DNA of 10,167 nt, from positions 1-10,167 of the forward strand of contig JACRGW010000075.1 in the NCBI GenBank assembly GCA_016212195.1. The letters run 5' to 3'. The stretch comes from Nitrospirota bacterium. Its GTDB lineage: Bacteria; Nitrospirota; Thermodesulfovibrionia; JACRGW01. The notes under the pieces were generated by a model. The model worked only from the letters and a program-made list of their open reading frames with translations, was not told the origin of the DNA and did not search any database. This document shows, piece after piece, positions 1 through 6,839 of the stretch (positions are counted from its first letter, which is position 1; each line of letters opens with the position of its first letter). Made by a program: the position numbers and the translations under genes.

Positions 1-1218
1 ACTGAATGTCGGAAGATTAAGCGGTGTATCCGTCCTACTCACAAATTCATCTTTAAGATTTTCATTGAAGAACCCTTTTTCTTTGCAGTATTCATAAAGG
101 CTGGTACCTGGGTATGGGTTAAATATGTAGCAGACATGGCTATCGGGGCTTACTTCGGCATTTAACTTTACAGTATCTTCAAACATCTCTTCAGTCTCAT
201 TCGGAAAGCCGACTATATTATACGACTTAGTCTTGAGTCCGGCCTCCCTCGCAAGCCTGAAGGCCATTATGATCTGCTCGTTTGACATCTTCCTGTTAAG
301 AATCTTCTCTCTGAGCCATTCATTCCCGGACTCTATCCCCATAGCAACCCTTATGCACCCCGCATCCTTGAGCCATTGGAACATGTCCTCGGAGGCGGAC
401 TCAACCCTTGTCGTGACCTCAAATGGAAGTCCTATCTCTTTTTTGTATCGCTCGCAGAACTCCTTAACAAAATCCCTTTTCAATGTAAAGACATCATCCG
501 CAAGGAAGATAGACTTTGCACTGTATCTCGATAAAACCGATTTTATCTCTGCAATTGCATTTTCAACACCCCTGAACCTTACATACCGTCCTTCCTGAAG
601 TACCCTCAGGGCATGGTTACTGCAGTATGTGCAGCGATAGGGGCAACCCCTTGACAACATAAAAACCGCCCTGTCGTAATCAGAATCTATCACGGACTGA
701 TAATTGAAGACCTCCCGGTCACAGAATGGCAAGCTATCAAGATCCTCAACAAATGGCCTCTGCATATTTCTAATGACATTCCCATCCGACTTAATCCAGA
801 GGTTTTTAATCTCTCTGTAATCCTTCCCATTCTCTAAAGCATCTACAAGCTCAAGAATCGCCCCCTCACCTTCACCGATACAGATTGCACTTAATCCATC
901 CGTCTCCTCCAGGGCCCGAGGATATAGCGAGACATGTGGCCCTCCGCAGATAGTGAAGACTCCGAATGGCATTACCTCTTTAAATATTCTCTGGATATAC
1001 CTGAACTGGGAAGAATCAGAGGTTGCAGCAATAAGAGACGGTTTAAAGTCATTAATCTTCTCCATAAGAGGTGCAGTATCGAATTTATCGTACATATAAT
1101 AGAGGGAGGTTTCATGCCCTTTCTCCTTGAGGACGGCCGAGAGTATTCCCAGACCGAAATGGTAACTCTTCGCCCCGCCTTTTACATTTACATCGCTATA
1201 TATAAAAAGAATCCTCAT
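1..1218 (-). CDS. B12-binding-domain radical SAM protein (3' end outside the window)
   Basis: I translated this frame by hand: 406 codons stay open from an ATG at 1218 to the left edge, with no stop in the window. The N-terminal part (about residues 1-135) looks like a cobalamin-binding Rossmann domain: a GLGILSAVLKEKGHE segment (22-36), CGGPHVSLYP (91-100) and IGEGEGAILEL (114-124). I do not see the DxHxxG motif of base-off cobalamin binders. The radical SAM core follows, with the 4Fe-4S cysteines C192, C196 and C199 in the motif GCPYRCTYCSN, then GIESGNE (294-300) and a YNIVGFPNETEE stretch (333-344). Members use 5'-deoxyadenosyl radical chemistry, often methylation or ring/lipid rearrangement; the substrate cannot be read here. 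The start overlaps the upstream gene's stop as ATGA, and GAAGGA lies 9 bases upstream, so translation is probably coupled. Being last in a glycan cluster, it may modify a sugar, lipid carrier or lipid; this is inference. Confidence 0.9.
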   Translation of the reverse strand, partial: MRILFIYSDVNVKGGAKSYHFGLGILSAVLKEKGHETSLYYMYDKFDTAPLMEKINDFKPSLIAATSDSSQFRYIQRIFKEVMPFGVFTICGGPHVSLYPRALEETDGLSAICIGEGEGAILELVDALENGKDYREIKNLWIKSDGNVIRNMQRPFVEDLDSLPFCDREVFNYQSVIDSDYDRAVFMLSRGCPYRCTYCSNHALRVLQEGRYVRFRGVENAIAEIKSVLSRYSAKSIFLADDVFTLKRDFVKEFCERYKKEIGLPFEVTTRVESASEDMFQWLKDAGCIRVAMGIESGNEWLREKILNRKMSNEQIIMAFRLAREAGLKTKSYNIVGFPNETEEMFEDTVKLNAEVSPDSHVCYIFNPYPGTSLYEYCKEKGFFNENLKDEFVSRTDTPLNLPTFS

Positions 1219-2195
1219 TCCTTAACATCCTTCAGGGAAAGATTATCTCTCCATAAAAAGAAGAGACCAAAGATAGTGACTGGTATAATACTTACCGCCC
1301 ACATAACTATCGCAAAACTTTTTGCTGTATAGCTATCAACCCCTAAGAGACCTAATCCTAAGGCACAGGCATAATGGAATGTCCCGACATAGCCAGGTGC
1401 AGAGGGGACAGCAACACCAAAGGCAATCGCAACCTGAATAAAAATTGCCGCCATAATGGGAAGACCCTTTAAGGAAAATGCCGGTAGCAGGATATAGGCA
1501 ACAAGGACTGCAAGAAACCATATGATCATGGAATAGATGAAGATTAAAAATATATATCCACCTTTCCCTATTACCCCTAAACCTTCTGCAAAGGACTTCA
1601 GTATTCCGAGGAGTTTCTCTGAAAAACGATGTGGAAGTGGAGAAAAGAGAAACCTTGCCCATTTCAATGCCACGGTTGTATTATATTTAAGGAAAATCAT
1701 TGCGACGACCCCACCTATGAAGATACCGCTTAACAGAAATGCAGCACCCTTCAGTCTTTCTATGATTTTAACTTCCTGAAAGGGAGGAAAGGCGATAATA
1801 AGTAGTATAAAGAGTATCACTATCAGCCCGTCAAAAAACCTTTCTACAATAATGGTGGCTAGGGCAGAACTTTTACTTATATTCTCTTTCCTCCCTATCA
1901 CATAGGCCCTCACGATCTCACCAATCCTCGCAGGGAGGATATTGTTTGCAGCGAAACCTATAACCGTTGCAGAGAAGAGACTCGGTATACCGATATTCCG
2001 TATTGGGATAAGAAGGCACCTCCACCTCTCTGCCCTTACAAAGAACATAACAGGCATGAGCATGATGATCGGTATGATATAGAGGTAATTCACGCCCTTC
2101 AGGGACCTCCATAGCTCATAGAAATCCACCTTCCTGAAAAATAGGTACAGGAATATTATACTTATGATTATACCTATCCAGAATTTAGCCTTCAT
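1215..2195 (-). CDS. LPG_synthase_TM / UPF0104 family integral membrane protein (flippase-like)
   Basis: A 326-residue, very hydrophobic protein with about eight predicted membrane segments (for example residues 6-20, 38-53, 125-137, 151-168, 214-236, 246-263 and 296-314). Family landmarks are visible: RAERWRCLL (54-62), NNILPARIGEIVRAY (84-98), an IIVERFFDG segment (115-123) and a PSAPGYVGTFHYA loop (264-276). These match the lysylphosphatidylglycerol-synthase-like membrane region (PF03706, UPF0104), also found as the membrane half of MprF and, as I recall, in AglD-type glycosylation proteins. There is no catalytic C-terminal aminoacyl-transfer domain as in MprF, so lysyl-PG synthesis is unlikely. 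Directly downstream of a DPM1-like GT2, it probably works with a polyprenyl-linked sugar, either as partner or as translocator; this is inferred. No clear Shine-Dalgarno precedes the ATG. Its TGA overlaps the next gene's ATG by four bases. Confidence 0.9.
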   Translation of the reverse strand: MKAKFWIGIIISIIFLYLFFRKVDFYELWRSLKGVNYLYIIPIIMLMPVMFFVRAERWRCLLIPIRNIGIPSLFSATVIGFAANNILPARIGEIVRAYVIGRKENISKSSALATIIVERFFDGLIVILFILLIIAFPPFQEVKIIERLKGAAFLLSGIFIGGVVAMIFLKYNTTVALKWARFLFSPLPHRFSEKLLGILKSFAEGLGVIGKGGYIFLIFIYSMIIWFLAVLVAYILLPAFSLKGLPIMAAIFIQVAIAFGVAVPSAPGYVGTFHYACALGLGLLGVDSYTAKSFAIVMWAVSIIPVTIFGLFFLWRDNLSLKDVKE

Positions 2196-2206
2196 CTTTT
2201 AAGAAC

Positions 2207-2309
2207 GATTACACAGATTTTAAAATGATTACACAGATACTTCTTACCCTGACCTGTTGCCGGGACAGGCTTGATCTGTGTAATTTGTTTGTTGTAATCA
2301 GAGTAATCA
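2207..2309. repeat. GATTACACAGAT direct and inverted repeat cluster
   Basis: This nearly fills the 118-base gap between the GT2 gene and the UPF0104 gene. GATTACACAGAT occurs at 2207-2218 and again at 2227-2238 (20-base period), with the palindrome ATTTTAAAAT (2217-2226) between. The 11-base arm ATTACACAGAT (2228-2238) is perfectly complementary to ATCTGTGTAAT (2274-2284). The 35-base loop contains a smaller hairpin, CCTGT (2253-2257) with ACAGG (2265-2269). Two more inverted GTAATCA copies follow (2294-2300, 2303-2309). It resembles the ACACAGAT-type intergenic repeats seen in many environmental genomes. It is not a convincing terminator on the minus strand, because only four Ts follow the stem. 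Confidence 0.8.
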
Positions 2310-2313
2310 AACA

Positions 2314-3027
2314 TCAGTTAACAAACCTGTATTTCACCAATGTCCAGAGTGCAGAAAAACCATCCTTCCATGTGATTTTTTTACCCTCATCGTATTCCCT
2401 TCCTGTATAGGAAATAGGAACCTCATATATCTTTATATTCTTTTTCAAAATCTTTGCAGTTATCTCAGGCTCAAAGTTAAACCTGTTTGACCTGATCCTG
2501 ATTCCCTTTATTACCTCTTTTCTGAGGAGTTTGTAGCATGTCTCCATATCAGAGAGGGTTGTATTGTAAAGGATATTCGTTATAAGTGTCAAAAACCGGT
2601 TTCCCACCCAGTGCCAGAAGAACATATTTCTCCTCTCCCCTGTAAAACGTGAGCCATAGACAACATCTGCCTTCCCTTTGAGTACAGGTTTTAAGAGCCT
2701 CTTATAATCCTCAGGGGCATATTCAAGGTCTGCATCCTGTATGATAACAAGATCACCGGTGACATACCCCAGGGCTGTCCTTATAGCAGCACCCTTACCC
2801 ATATTTCTTTCATGATAAAAGACCTTGAACTGAACACTTTCAAGGCTGGCTTTAATCCCTCTCTTCTCCTCATCCCTGAGTATCTCCTTTGACCCATCGG
2901 TTGAAAAATCATCTACTACCACAATCTCTTTCTCGATATTCCCTATATCTGCAATCCTCACCTTATCAAGAATTTCTCTTATAGTTTTCCCCTCATTATA
3001 GACAGGAATGACAATCGAAAGTTTCAT
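2314..3027 (-). CDS. Family 2 glycosyltransferase, DPM1/DPG-synthase-like
   Basis: A 237-residue soluble GT-A-fold enzyme, the usual length for dolichyl/polyprenyl-phosphate sugar synthases without a membrane domain. Visible motifs, in order: SIVIPVYNEGKTI (4-16) at the nucleotide-sugar pocket; VVDDFSTDGS (37-46) with the conserved aspartates; ERNMGKGAAIRTAL (73-86); the metal-binding DAD (98-100) in IIQDADLEYAPED; YGSRFTG (124-130); SDMETCYKL (159-167); and FNFEPEITAK (183-192). The closing GKKITWKDGFSALWTL (215-230) is typical of this subgroup. The family moves mannose, glucose or a related sugar from a nucleotide donor onto polyprenyl phosphate at the cytoplasmic membrane face; donor and acceptor cannot be told from sequence. 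It follows the tandem GT4 gene by 23 bases and precedes the UPF0104 membrane protein. The ATG has no obvious Shine-Dalgarno, but the protein N-terminus fits the family exactly. Confidence 0.93.
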   Translation of the reverse strand: MKLSIVIPVYNEGKTIREILDKVRIADIGNIEKEIVVVDDFSTDGSKEILRDEEKRGIKASLESVQFKVFYHERNMGKGAAIRTALGYVTGDLVIIQDADLEYAPEDYKRLLKPVLKGKADVVYGSRFTGERRNMFFWHWVGNRFLTLITNILYNTTLSDMETCYKLLRKEVIKGIRIRSNRFNFEPEITAKILKKNIKIYEVPISYTGREYDEGKKITWKDGFSALWTLVKYRFVN

Positions 3028-3050
3028 ATATATTTTGAAAAGGATTTAAC

Positions 3051-4121
3051 CTACGCTTCTAATTTCGAAAGATATCCCTTCAGTTTATCCTTTAGTCCCC
3101 CTCTGTTGAAATCCTTGAACCTTTCCCTCTGACCCTCAATCACCTTCTCCCTGAACTTTTTATCCCTGACAAAAACATCTACCATCTCGGCAATCTCTTC
3201 GTATATCTTCTCATTCACAACTATTCCCGAATCTCCAAGGGTGTAAGGAACCGCTGAGGAATTATATGCAATTATAGGGACATTAAAATACATGGCTTCA
3301 AGAAGAGGAACACAAAAGCCCTCATGCTCGCTCATACATATATATGCATGGGCAACTCTGTAACAGGCATTAAGTTCCTCTAAAGTAGTCATCCCGAGAA
3401 AATAAACTTCTCCGAGACCGAAGCCATCGGCAAGTTCTTTGAGTGCAAAGGCATAGTTCTCCATATTGATATCTGTCCCTGCAATTAGTAGCCTGCTATC
3501 TGGATTTATCTTATGATTGTAAAAATAAAAAACCTTTATGATGTCTTCGATCTTTTTATTAGGAGCAATCCTTCCTACATGGAGGAGGTTCACCTTTCCA
3601 TCACCGAAGTATTTCATGAATCTCTTGTTGGGCCTTTTCTGGTAAGAGAGATCATTAAGGATAATCGGTATTATCCCTGTGACCTTAAAGCCCAGGTCTT
3701 CAAGTTGAATCCTGTTAAATTCCGAGGACCCCAATGCCAGGTCGATGAATGGGACTAACCCCTTTAGTTCTTCCTTTCCCCTTCTGCAATCTTCCTCTAT
3801 TCTGCTATTGATACCAAGGAAGAAATGGGATGGGGTTATGTTCTGGAAGAGCAGGATCTTTTTATCAGGCAATGTTTTAATAAATTCCGTAAGCTCAGAA
3901 CCAATCGAGTATTGATAGATAATCAAGTTATCCTTAGAGCTAAGGGACTTATACTCCTGATAATTTCTTGTTGTACCAAAGAGTTTTTGATGTGTATTCA
4001 TTGAGAATATCTCTGTATCGAATCCAAGCTCCTTTATAATGTCTTTAACAACCAGTGTATAGTTTGATATTGCATCTCCATAGCTCATATTTGGAAGGAA
4101 CTGGTAGAAACCTTTAAACAT
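3051..4121 (-). CDS. GT4-family glycosyltransferase, tandem paralogue 2
   Basis: A 356-residue retaining GT-B enzyme. The N-terminal half opens with YQFLPNMSYGDAISN (6-20), which resembles O-antigen/capsule mannosyltransferases from memory. It also carries NITPSHFFLGIN (94-105) and SEFNR (133-137). The donor-binding half has LLHVGRIAPNKK (179-190) and the catalytic/donor motif EX7E with E267 and E275 in EHEGFCVPLLEA. It is a close paralogue of the gene just upstream: about 86% identity by hand count over the GR-to-VNEK stretch, visibly less in the N-terminal 175 residues. The likely role is addition of one sugar to a lipid-linked or surface glycan in the cytoplasm, with a different acceptor from its paralogue because the acceptor-side half differs. 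The gap from the upstream gene is 35 AT-rich bases; only a weak purine stretch precedes the ATG. Confidence 0.92.
   Translation of the reverse strand: MFKGFYQFLPNMSYGDAISNYTLVVKDIIKELGFDTEIFSMNTHQKLFGTTRNYQEYKSLSSKDNLIIYQYSIGSELTEFIKTLPDKKILLFQNITPSHFFLGINSRIEEDCRRGKEELKGLVPFIDLALGSSEFNRIQLEDLGFKVTGIIPIILNDLSYQKRPNKRFMKYFGDGKVNLLHVGRIAPNKKIEDIIKVFYFYNHKINPDSRLLIAGTDINMENYAFALKELADGFGLGEVYFLGMTTLEELNACYRVAHAYICMSEHEGFCVPLLEAMYFNVPIIAYNSSAVPYTLGDSGIVVNEKIYEEIAEMVDVFVRDKKFREKVIEGQRERFKDFNRGGLKDKLKGYLSKLEA
3295..3603. repeat. Direct repeat copy 1 within tandem glycosyltransferase genes
   Basis: This segment aligns without gaps, at an offset of 1106 bases, to 4401-4709. Its two ends are perfectly identical between copies: 3295-3371 equals 4401-4477 (77 bp), and 3543-3603 equals 4649-4709 (61 bp). 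The first block encodes the EX7E motif and the second the GR(I)APNKK donor-site segment. The middle part has scattered substitutions. Confidence 0.95.
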
Positions 4122-4156
4122 CTCTGAGTCTCAATCTTTATTGTGTATTTTGAATC

Positions 4157-5242
4157 TTAAATTTTAAATTTATTAAGATATTCCTTTAAAGAATCCTTTA
4201 GCCTCTCCATGCTGAAATCTTTCAGTCTCTTCCTCTGACACTCGACCACCCTGTCTCTCACCCTTTTATCCCTGACAAGGATATCCATCATCTCTGCAAT
4301 CTCTTCAAAATTCTTCTCATTGACAAGTATCCCTGCGTCTCCAAGGGTATACGGAATCCCAGAGGAATTATAGGCAATAATAGGGACACCAAAAAACATA
4401 GCTTCAAGAAGAGGAACACAAAAGCCCTCATGCTCGCTCATACATATATATGCATGGGCAACTCTGTAACAGGCATTGAGTTCCTCTATGCTTGCTGCGC
4501 CAATGAAATAAACCTCTCCGAGACCGAAGCCATCTGAAAGCTCCTTGAGTCCAAAGGCATAGTTCTCCATATTGACATCGCTTCCAACAATGAGGAGTCT
4601 GCTTGCTGGATTTATCTTATGATTGTAAAAATAAAAGACCTTTATGACGTCTTCGATCTTTTTATTAGGAGCAATCCTTCCTACATGGAGGAGGTTCACC
4701 TTTCCATCATTAAACAGTTTCAAGAGTCTCCTGTTAGGCATTCTACTGTAGAAATAATCATTAAGGACAACCGGCAATACCCCTGTTATTTTAAAGCCTG
4801 CCTCCTCAAGTTCCAGTCTATTGAACTCTGAAACCCCCAAGGCAATTTCCACAAAAGGTATCAAACTCTTGAGTTCTTCTCTTCCCCTCCTGCAGTCCAC
4901 TTCAGCCATTCTGTTAATTCCGAGGAAGAAGTGTGACGGTGTTATATTATGATAGACAATCATCTTCTTATCCGGCAGTGTTTTAAAGAAATCCGTTATT
5001 TCAGAACCTATTGAAAAGTGATATATAACGAGATTATCCTCGGAACTTAGGGGTCTGTAATCTTTATAGCTCTGAGCCAGATCAGAAAGTCGCGGGTCCT
5101 GATTCACGGAAAAGATTCCGCTATTATATCCAAGTTCCTTCAGGATATCCTTGATAACCAGAACATGGTTTGTTATCGCATCACCGTAGGACATATTTGG
5201 CAGGATCTGATAGACACCCTTAACCATTTCTCTACGAGTCAT
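4157..5242 (-). CDS. GT4-family glycosyltransferase, tandem paralogue 1
   Basis: A 361-residue retaining GT-B enzyme and sister of the next gene downstream. Motifs: YQILPNMSYGDAITN (11-25), NITPSHFFLGIN (99-110), SEFNR (138-142), LLHVGRIAPNKK (184-195) and EX7E with E272 and E280 in EHEGFCVPLLEA. The start at 5242 overlaps the upstream glycosyltransferase's TGA as ATGA, and AAAGGA sits 9 bases upstream, so this start is preferred. Alignment with the paralogue would instead begin at Met6 (5227), which lacks a good ribosome site; the extra MTRRE peptide may exist only to allow the overlap. The predicted role is sugar transfer from a nucleotide donor onto a growing surface or lipid-linked glycan in the cytoplasm. 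Donor and acceptor are unknown. The stop lies 35 bases before the paralogue's start, consistent with in-place tandem duplication. Confidence 0.92.
   Translation of the reverse strand: MTRREMVKGVYQILPNMSYGDAITNHVLVIKDILKELGYNSGIFSVNQDPRLSDLAQSYKDYRPLSSEDNLVIYHFSIGSEITDFFKTLPDKKMIVYHNITPSHFFLGINRMAEVDCRRGREELKSLIPFVEIALGVSEFNRLELEEAGFKITGVLPVVLNDYFYSRMPNRRLLKLFNDGKVNLLHVGRIAPNKKIEDVIKVFYFYNHKINPASRLLIVGSDVNMENYAFGLKELSDGFGLGEVYFIGAASIEELNACYRVAHAYICMSEHEGFCVPLLEAMFFGVPIIAYNSSGIPYTLGDAGILVNEKNFEEIAEMMDILVRDKRVRDRVVECQRKRLKDFSMERLKDSLKEYLNKFKI
4401..4709. repeat. Direct repeat copy 2 within tandem glycosyltransferase genes
   Basis: Partner of 3295-3603 at a constant 1106-base offset. The two terminal blocks (4401-4477 and 4649-4709) match copy 1 base for base, including third codon positions, whereas flanking parts of the genes have diverged at both synonymous and amino-acid level. 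Confidence 0.95.
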
Positions 5243-6420
5243 TGACCAAATCCTTTCAGTGCTTCATCGAATCTCCCTATGACCGCCGGCCAGCTATATA
5301 TGTCCTGAACATACCTTCTTCCCTGAAAGCCCATCTTCCTTCTTATATCGGGGTTCTTGAGAAAGTACCCTGTGGCCTCTGCAAACTCATAATAATTCCT
5401 AAAGTAAATCCCACCTCCGCTCTCTACCACATGCCACTTTGTAACATCACAATCTCCATGGACAAGAACAGGTGTGCCAGTAAGCCAAGCCTCCATAATA
5501 ACTATGGAGAAACTCTCATTCACCGAGGGCTGACAGACAAAGATCACCCCTGCTACAGCATCCATTTTATCCCTTTCTGATAGAAAGCCAAGGTCTAACA
5601 CCTCCCTCTTCATATCATGAGGAATTGTTATATCTCCATCCCCGGCGATTATAAGTTTGAGTTCGACTCCACTTTCTCTCTTAAGACGGCAGAAGTAATC
5701 GAGAAGAAGCGGCAGGTTCTTACCGCCTTCTTTCCTCCCGAAATAGAGTATGCAGTCATCTTTTATACCAAACCTCTTCCTGAAACGATCAGGATCGTAT
5801 TTCCTATCCGATTCAGAATCAAAACCCATCCCTACAACTGCCATAGCCTTATTTTCTATTGGAAAGAGCCTTCTCGCAAGGATACCCTCTGGTTCACAGT
5901 TAAAGATTACACCCTTCACTTTTTCGAAGGCTATTCTGAAGATAGAGAGTCTGGAATATACCTCATCGTGAAGGCAGGGAATAAGGAGTGACTTTTCCGG
6001 ATATATCTGGGAGCCCCAGAATGTAGTCCCGAACAGATAGGGAAGAAAGATCAGGTAATCGTAATCCTCACCCCTTTTCCAGATATAGTCATAGAGACTA
6101 TCGCTGTTAACACTCTCCTTTGCCCAGAGCAGTTGTTCGTCTATGGTAGTAGGGACGCCCTCTTCTATTTTCCGCTGTATATCAAGAAAGGCCGCTATGT
6201 CCCTCCTATTCACCCTGAATCTTCTCACCTCAAGACCATTGAGCAGGTCAATACCTTCAGGATAATAGTTCTCCCATGTAAAATGGCTTTTTGCACAGGT
6301 AGTGAGAATATCTACACTATAAGAATGTTTTGGGAGGTGTTCGGCTAATCCCCTCGCGAGTGTCTCGGCACCACCTACTACATCCTCGCCATACCGTGGA
6401 ACTACGAAGGCCAACCTCAT
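5239..6420 (-). CDS. GT4-family glycosyltransferase
   Basis: A 393-residue GT-B enzyme, not closely related to the two tandem copies. The N-terminus reads MRLAFVVPRYGE then VVGGAETLARGLAEHL (14-29), the GGAE glycine-rich acceptor-side loop common in GT4. The donor half has ILYFGRKEGGKN (224-235), LIIAGDGD (257-263 region) and the EX7E motif, E302 and E310 in NESFSIVIMEA. A long insertion (about 45-120) between the first strands is acidic and aromatic and gives no further clue. Expected activity is retaining transfer from a nucleotide sugar in the cytoplasm; the specificity is unknown. It starts 26 bases after the 130-aa gene; GGAGG lies about 13 bases before the ATG, rather far. Its TGA overlaps the next glycosyltransferase's ATG by four bases, so the two are probably co-translated. 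Confidence 0.92.
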   Translation of the reverse strand: MRLAFVVPRYGEDVVGGAETLARGLAEHLPKHSYSVDILTTCAKSHFTWENYYPEGIDLLNGLEVRRFRVNRRDIAAFLDIQRKIEEGVPTTIDEQLLWAKESVNSDSLYDYIWKRGEDYDYLIFLPYLFGTTFWGSQIYPEKSLLIPCLHDEVYSRLSIFRIAFEKVKGVIFNCEPEGILARRLFPIENKAMAVVGMGFDSESDRKYDPDRFRKRFGIKDDCILYFGRKEGGKNLPLLLDYFCRLKRESGVELKLIIAGDGDITIPHDMKREVLDLGFLSERDKMDAVAGVIFVCQPSVNESFSIVIMEAWLTGTPVLVHGDCDVTKWHVVESGGGIYFRNYYEFAEATGYFLKNPDIRRKMGFQGRRYVQDIYSWPAVIGRFDEALKGFGQ

Positions 6421-6446
6421 TTACTCTTTAAGTCCTCCACATCCTT

Positions 6447-6839
6447 TCACAGGTCTTTCAGTTCCTTGAGGTTTTCCTTATTGAGAAGAATGAGGTCTCT
6501 GTTGAATCCTGCCTGTTTCTGAAATATAGGCTTTGAATAAATCCTTACAAAGAAGCGGACGAACTTCTTTACGAGGACAATAAATGGCCCAATGATGGGT
6601 CTGTGGGAGGTGATCTGAAATTCTTTCGTAATATCCCAGTTTCCGTAAAGGTAATGAAACCTCCTGAAGGAATCTCCTATTTCTAAATCGAGCAGGATAT
6701 CAAGCTTTCTCTTTGATACATTTCCAATCTCCTCAGGGTTATATACACCTTTCTCTATCTTTTCAGAAACCCTCTCTTTTATCTTCTCTTTAAGTCCGAG
6801 TGCGGCTATCTCCTTATCTTTAAAAATAAATGTATTCAT
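6447..6839 (-). CDS. Small protein of unknown function, glycan-cluster linked
   Basis: A 130-residue protein I cannot name. The N-terminal half is charged and helical (Lys/Glu-rich, 7-50), the middle has RRFHYLYGNWDI (59-70), and the C-terminal part contains TSHRPIIGPFIVLVKKFV (77-94) followed by KPIFQKQAGFN (103-113). From memory, an SHRP...G...K...Q..FN pattern occurs near the N-terminus of some O-antigen or polysaccharide-cluster methyltransferases and glycosyltransferases. Here it stands alone, with no methyltransferase domain. The hydrophobic/basic 83-106 stretch could be an amphipathic membrane-binding helix. The start is well placed: its ATG overlaps the frr TGA (ATGA), and GGAG lies 2 bases upstream, a short spacing. 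It is the junction gene between the translation operon and the glycan cluster. A partner or scaffold role for the following glycosyltransferases is a guess. Confidence 0.75.
   Translation of the reverse strand: MNTFIFKDKEIAALGLKEKIKERVSEKIEKGVYNPEEIGNVSKRKLDILLDLEIGDSFRRFHYLYGNWDITKEFQITSHRPIIGPFIVLVKKFVRFFVRIYSKPIFQKQAGFNRDLILLNKENLKELKDL

Noticed and set aside
934..1332. Plus-strand open frame of 132 codons
   Set aside because: It lies opposite the radical SAM and UPF0104 genes, crosses their junction, and shows no recognisable domain; it is an antisense shadow.
2227..2284. Rho-independent terminator between the GT2 and UPF0104 genes
   Set aside because: The 35-base loop is long, the stem is AT-rich, and no proper T-tract follows on the minus strand; the gene order suggests one operon.
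5617..5991. Plus-strand open frame of 124 codons
   Set aside because: It is fully antisense to the GT4 gene at 5239-6420, which has clear motifs; no family resemblance.
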